From NCBI GenBank assembly GCA_049999725.1, contig JBNGIS010010536.1, positions 1-20,439 of the forward strand: a stretch of 20,439 nucleotides of DNA. Reading direction: 5' to 3'. The notes under the pieces were generated by a model. The model was not told where the DNA came from. It was given only the letters and a program-made list of their open reading frames with translations, and ran no database searches. Of this stretch, positions 17,634 through 20,439 are shown one piece after another (the first letter of the stretch is position 1; each line of letters opens with the position of its first letter). The translations under genes were made by a program, and so were the position numbers. The stretch comes from Haplomitrium mnioides. Taxonomy: Eukaryota; Marchantiophyta; Haplomitriopsida; Calobryales.

Positions 17634-20063
17634 TGATTATTGCAAATATATAAGAAGTGTCTTTTACATAAGTTGATGAGTTTTTGCATTTAATGGTCAT
17701 TCCTTTTCTATATAACAATGGTGGACTTTTGCAAATGTATAAGAAGTGTCTTTTATAAAGAATGATGACTTTTTGCTGCTTGTTACTTTGATAGATATTT
17801 ATGGTCGACTATTGCAAATGCATGAGAAGTGTTTTCTATATAGGTTGATGAGGTTTTCCCGCTTATGGCTATTCCTTTGATAGACAAGAATAGTGGACTG
17901 TTGCAATTGTTTGAGAAGTGTCTTTTACATAAATTGATGTGTTTTTGCCGCTTGTGGTGGTTTCTTTCATAGACAACAATGATAGACTTCTGCAAATGTA
18001 TGAGACAAGTCTTTTACATAGGTTGATGAGTTTTTTTCCGCTTGTGGTTGTTACTTTGAGAATCAACAATGGTCGACTATTGCAAATGTATAAGAAGTGT
18101 CTTTTACATACGTTAATGAGTTTTCCGCTTGTGGTTGTTCCTTTGACAGATGACAATGTTCGACTATTGCAAATCTATGAGAAGTATCTTTCACATAGGT
18201 TGATGAGTTTTTGTTACTTGTGGTTGATCCTTTCATAGGTAGCAATGGTCGGCTATTGCAAATGTATAAGAGGTGTTTCTATATAGGCTGATGAGTTTGT
18301 TTCGGCTTGTGGTGGTTACTTTGATAGAAAACAATGGTCAATTATTGCCAATGTATAGGAAGTGCTTTTTACAAAGGTCAATGAGTTTTTGCCGCTTGTG
18401 GTTGTTTCTTTGAAGGAGAACAATGGTCAACTATTGCAAATATATGAGAAGTGTTTTTTACATAGGTTGATAAGTTTTTTCCGTTTGTGGTTGATTCTTT
18501 GATAGATGACACTAGTCGACTATTGCAAAGATATGAGAAGTGTCTTTTACATAGTTTGATGAGTTTTTTCTACTTGTGGTTGTTCCTTTGATAGATAATA
18601 ATGGTCGACTATTGCAAATGTATAAGAAGTGTTTTTTACAAAGGTTGATGAGTTTTTGCTGCTTGTAGTTGTTCCTTTGATAGATCCCAATGTTCCAGTA
18701 TTGCAAATATGTCAAAAATTGTTTTTACATAGGTTGATGGATTTTTGCCGCTTGTGGTTGTTCCTTTGATAGAAAACAATGGTCCACTAATGCAAATGTA
18801 TGAGAAGTGTCTTTTACATAGGTTGATGAGTTTTTGCCACTTCTGGTTGTTTCTCCAATAGACAACATTGGCAGACTATTGCAAAGGTATGGGAAATGTC
18901 TTTTACATAGGTTGATGAGTTTTTGCCGCTTTTGGTTGTTTCTTTGGAAGACAACAATGGTGGACTATTGCAAATGTATGAGAAGTTGTTTTTACATTGG
19001 TTGATAAGTTTTTTCCGCTTGTGGGTGTTCCTTTGATAGACAACAATGGTGGACTATTGCAAATATATGAGACGTGTCTTTGACAAAGGTTGATGAGTTT
19101 TTGCCACTTGTGGTCGATTATGGCAAGAAAATGAGAAGTGTCTTTTACATTGGTTAATGAGTTTTTGCATTTTATTATTGTTCCTTTTAGAGATAACAAT
19201 AGTGGACTATTGCAAATGTATGAGAAGTGTCTTTTATAAAGGATGATGAGTTTTTGCCGCATTTGGTTGTTACTTTGATAGATAGTAAAGGGCGACTATT
19301 ACAAATATATGAGAAGTGTCTTTTACATCGGTTGATGAGTTTTTGCCGCTTGTAGTTGTTCTTTTGATAGACAACAATGATGGATCATTGCAAATGTATG
19401 AGAACTGTCATTTACATAGGTTGATGTGTTTTTGTTGTATATGGTTGTTCTTTTGAAAGACAATAGTGTTGAACTATTGCAAATGTATGCGTGTCTTTCA
19501 CATAGGTTGATGAGTTTTTGCCGCTTGTGGTTGTTCGTTTAAAAGACAACAATGGTGACTATTGCAAATATATGAGACGTGTCTTCGACAAAGATTGATG
19601 AGTTTTTGCCGCTTGTGGTTGACTATTGCAAATGTATAAAAAGTCTCTTTTACATAGGTTAATGAGTTTTTGCGGCTTATGGTTGTTCCTTTGATAGACA
19701 ACAAAGGTGAACTATTGCAATTATATGAGACGTGTCTTTCACATAGGTTGATGAGTTTTTGCTGCTTGTGGTTGTTCCTTTAAAAGACAACGATGGTGGA
19801 CTATTGCAAATGTATGAGACGTGTCTTTGACAAAGGTTGATGAGGTTTTGCTACTTGTGGTCGACTATTGCAAATGTATGAGAAGTGTGTTTTATACAAG
19901 TTGATGAGTTTGTTTTTGATTGTTGTGGTTTCTTTAACATACAACAATGATCTACCATTGCAAATGTATGAGAAGTGTTTTTTACATAGGTTGATGAGTT
20001 TTTGCCTCTTGTGGTTTATTGTTTGAATAGAAAACAATGGTGAACTATTGCAAATGTGCTAGA
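17629..20063. repeat. Tandem array of about 89-bp units, right part
   Basis: Continuation of the array at 5581-6708, about 28 units. Short variants of 63-65 bp lacking the CCTTTGATAGACAACAATGG segment occur at about 19094, 19598 and 19842. Units before them often carry GAGACGTGTCTTTGACAAAGG in place of GAGAAGTGTCTTTTACATAGG. The array ends at about 20063, where TTGCAAATGTGCTAGACAACAACC departs from the consensus. Confidence 0.95.
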
Positions 20064-20439
20064 CAACAACCGCTACTTTGAACCACAAACTGCCACTGAG
20101 TTCCTGTTTCACTTTGTAGTCAGAATTTTTTTTTCTGGTGATTTGGCACTGGAAAACATCAATTTTGCGTTTGTATTATTTATTTTGTAAAAAAAATCGT
20201 TTTTTATAAATACAAATTGCATATTTTACATTGAGATTATATTTCAAACATTTTATTGTGATTAATACCCTAGAAAATAAGCAATTTGGTTATTCAACCA
20301 TTTTATTAAAACTTCACACTATTGTCAATACACTAAACTCATCAAAAATAAAATAAAACATATACCTTTTTATGAAAAAATTTTACAAGAAAACGTAAAT
20401 GTCTAGTCGGGTATGGACTTTGAACCAGACTTTGATGTC
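20064..20439. other. AT-rich unassigned flank
   Basis: Unique-looking sequence after the array, with homopolymer runs of A and T and AT-rich composition between 20120 and 20400. No open frame, inverted repeat or known motif stands out. It may be intergenic DNA or the edge of another element outside the window. Confidence 0.6.

Noticed and set aside
5581-20063. CRISPR array
   Set aside because: The whole unit is repeated, with no unique spacers between constant repeats, and the setting is eukaryotic retroelement DNA.
20064-20439. Possible AT-rich origin or matrix-attachment region
   Set aside because: Composition alone does not support a functional call.

Overview
This is repeat-dominated DNA from what is most likely a land-plant nuclear genome with many retrotransposons. 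I found no convincing host protein-coding gene, tRNA, rRNA or CRISPR. The plant call rests on the types of element present: a Ty3/gypsy pol of plant type, a very-long-LTR gag-only element, a short inverted-repeat MITE and a satellite-like tandem array. I cannot name the species.

Layout. Bases 1-346 are pyrimidine-rich quasi-repeats, followed by a 100-N assembly gap (347-446) and a purine-rich tract. From about 513 to 5580 there is a decayed Ty3/gypsy element on the minus strand. Reading leftwards from 5580 it shows protease, a spacer, reverse transcriptase, RNase H, integrase (HHCC and a DD35E triad), an AC-rich 3' region, and a possible LTR (513-1556) that carries a 235-bp MITE (799-1033). 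Its gag end is missing: at about 5580 the coding sequence runs straight into a tandem array with a unit of about 89 bp.

The array (5581-6708 and 17629-20063, about 40 units) is split by one large LTR retrotransposon at 6709-17628. Its boundaries can be set to the base: TG...CA LTRs of about 3.92 kb at 6709-10632 and 13716-17628, a perfect 5-bp target duplication (GTGGT), a primer-binding-site candidate just after the 5' LTR, and a polypurine tract just before the 3' LTR. The internal region is only 3.08 kb. It holds a degraded gag (capsid-type domain, acidic-serine and lysine tracts, CCHC knuckle) and a degraded protease plus spacer, with no reverse transcriptase, RNase H or integrase. The element is therefore non-autonomous, of the large-LTR gag-only type.

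The two elements are related. The protease and the following spacer of the non-autonomous element align with the start of the surviving part of the minus-strand pol element. The window therefore holds a gag-PR element and a decayed RT-RNaseH-IN relative of the kind that could have mobilised it. The array also has higher-order structure, and a paralogous uninterrupted unit near 19071-19180 shows what the insertion site looked like before integration. The last 376 bases are AT-rich and unassigned.
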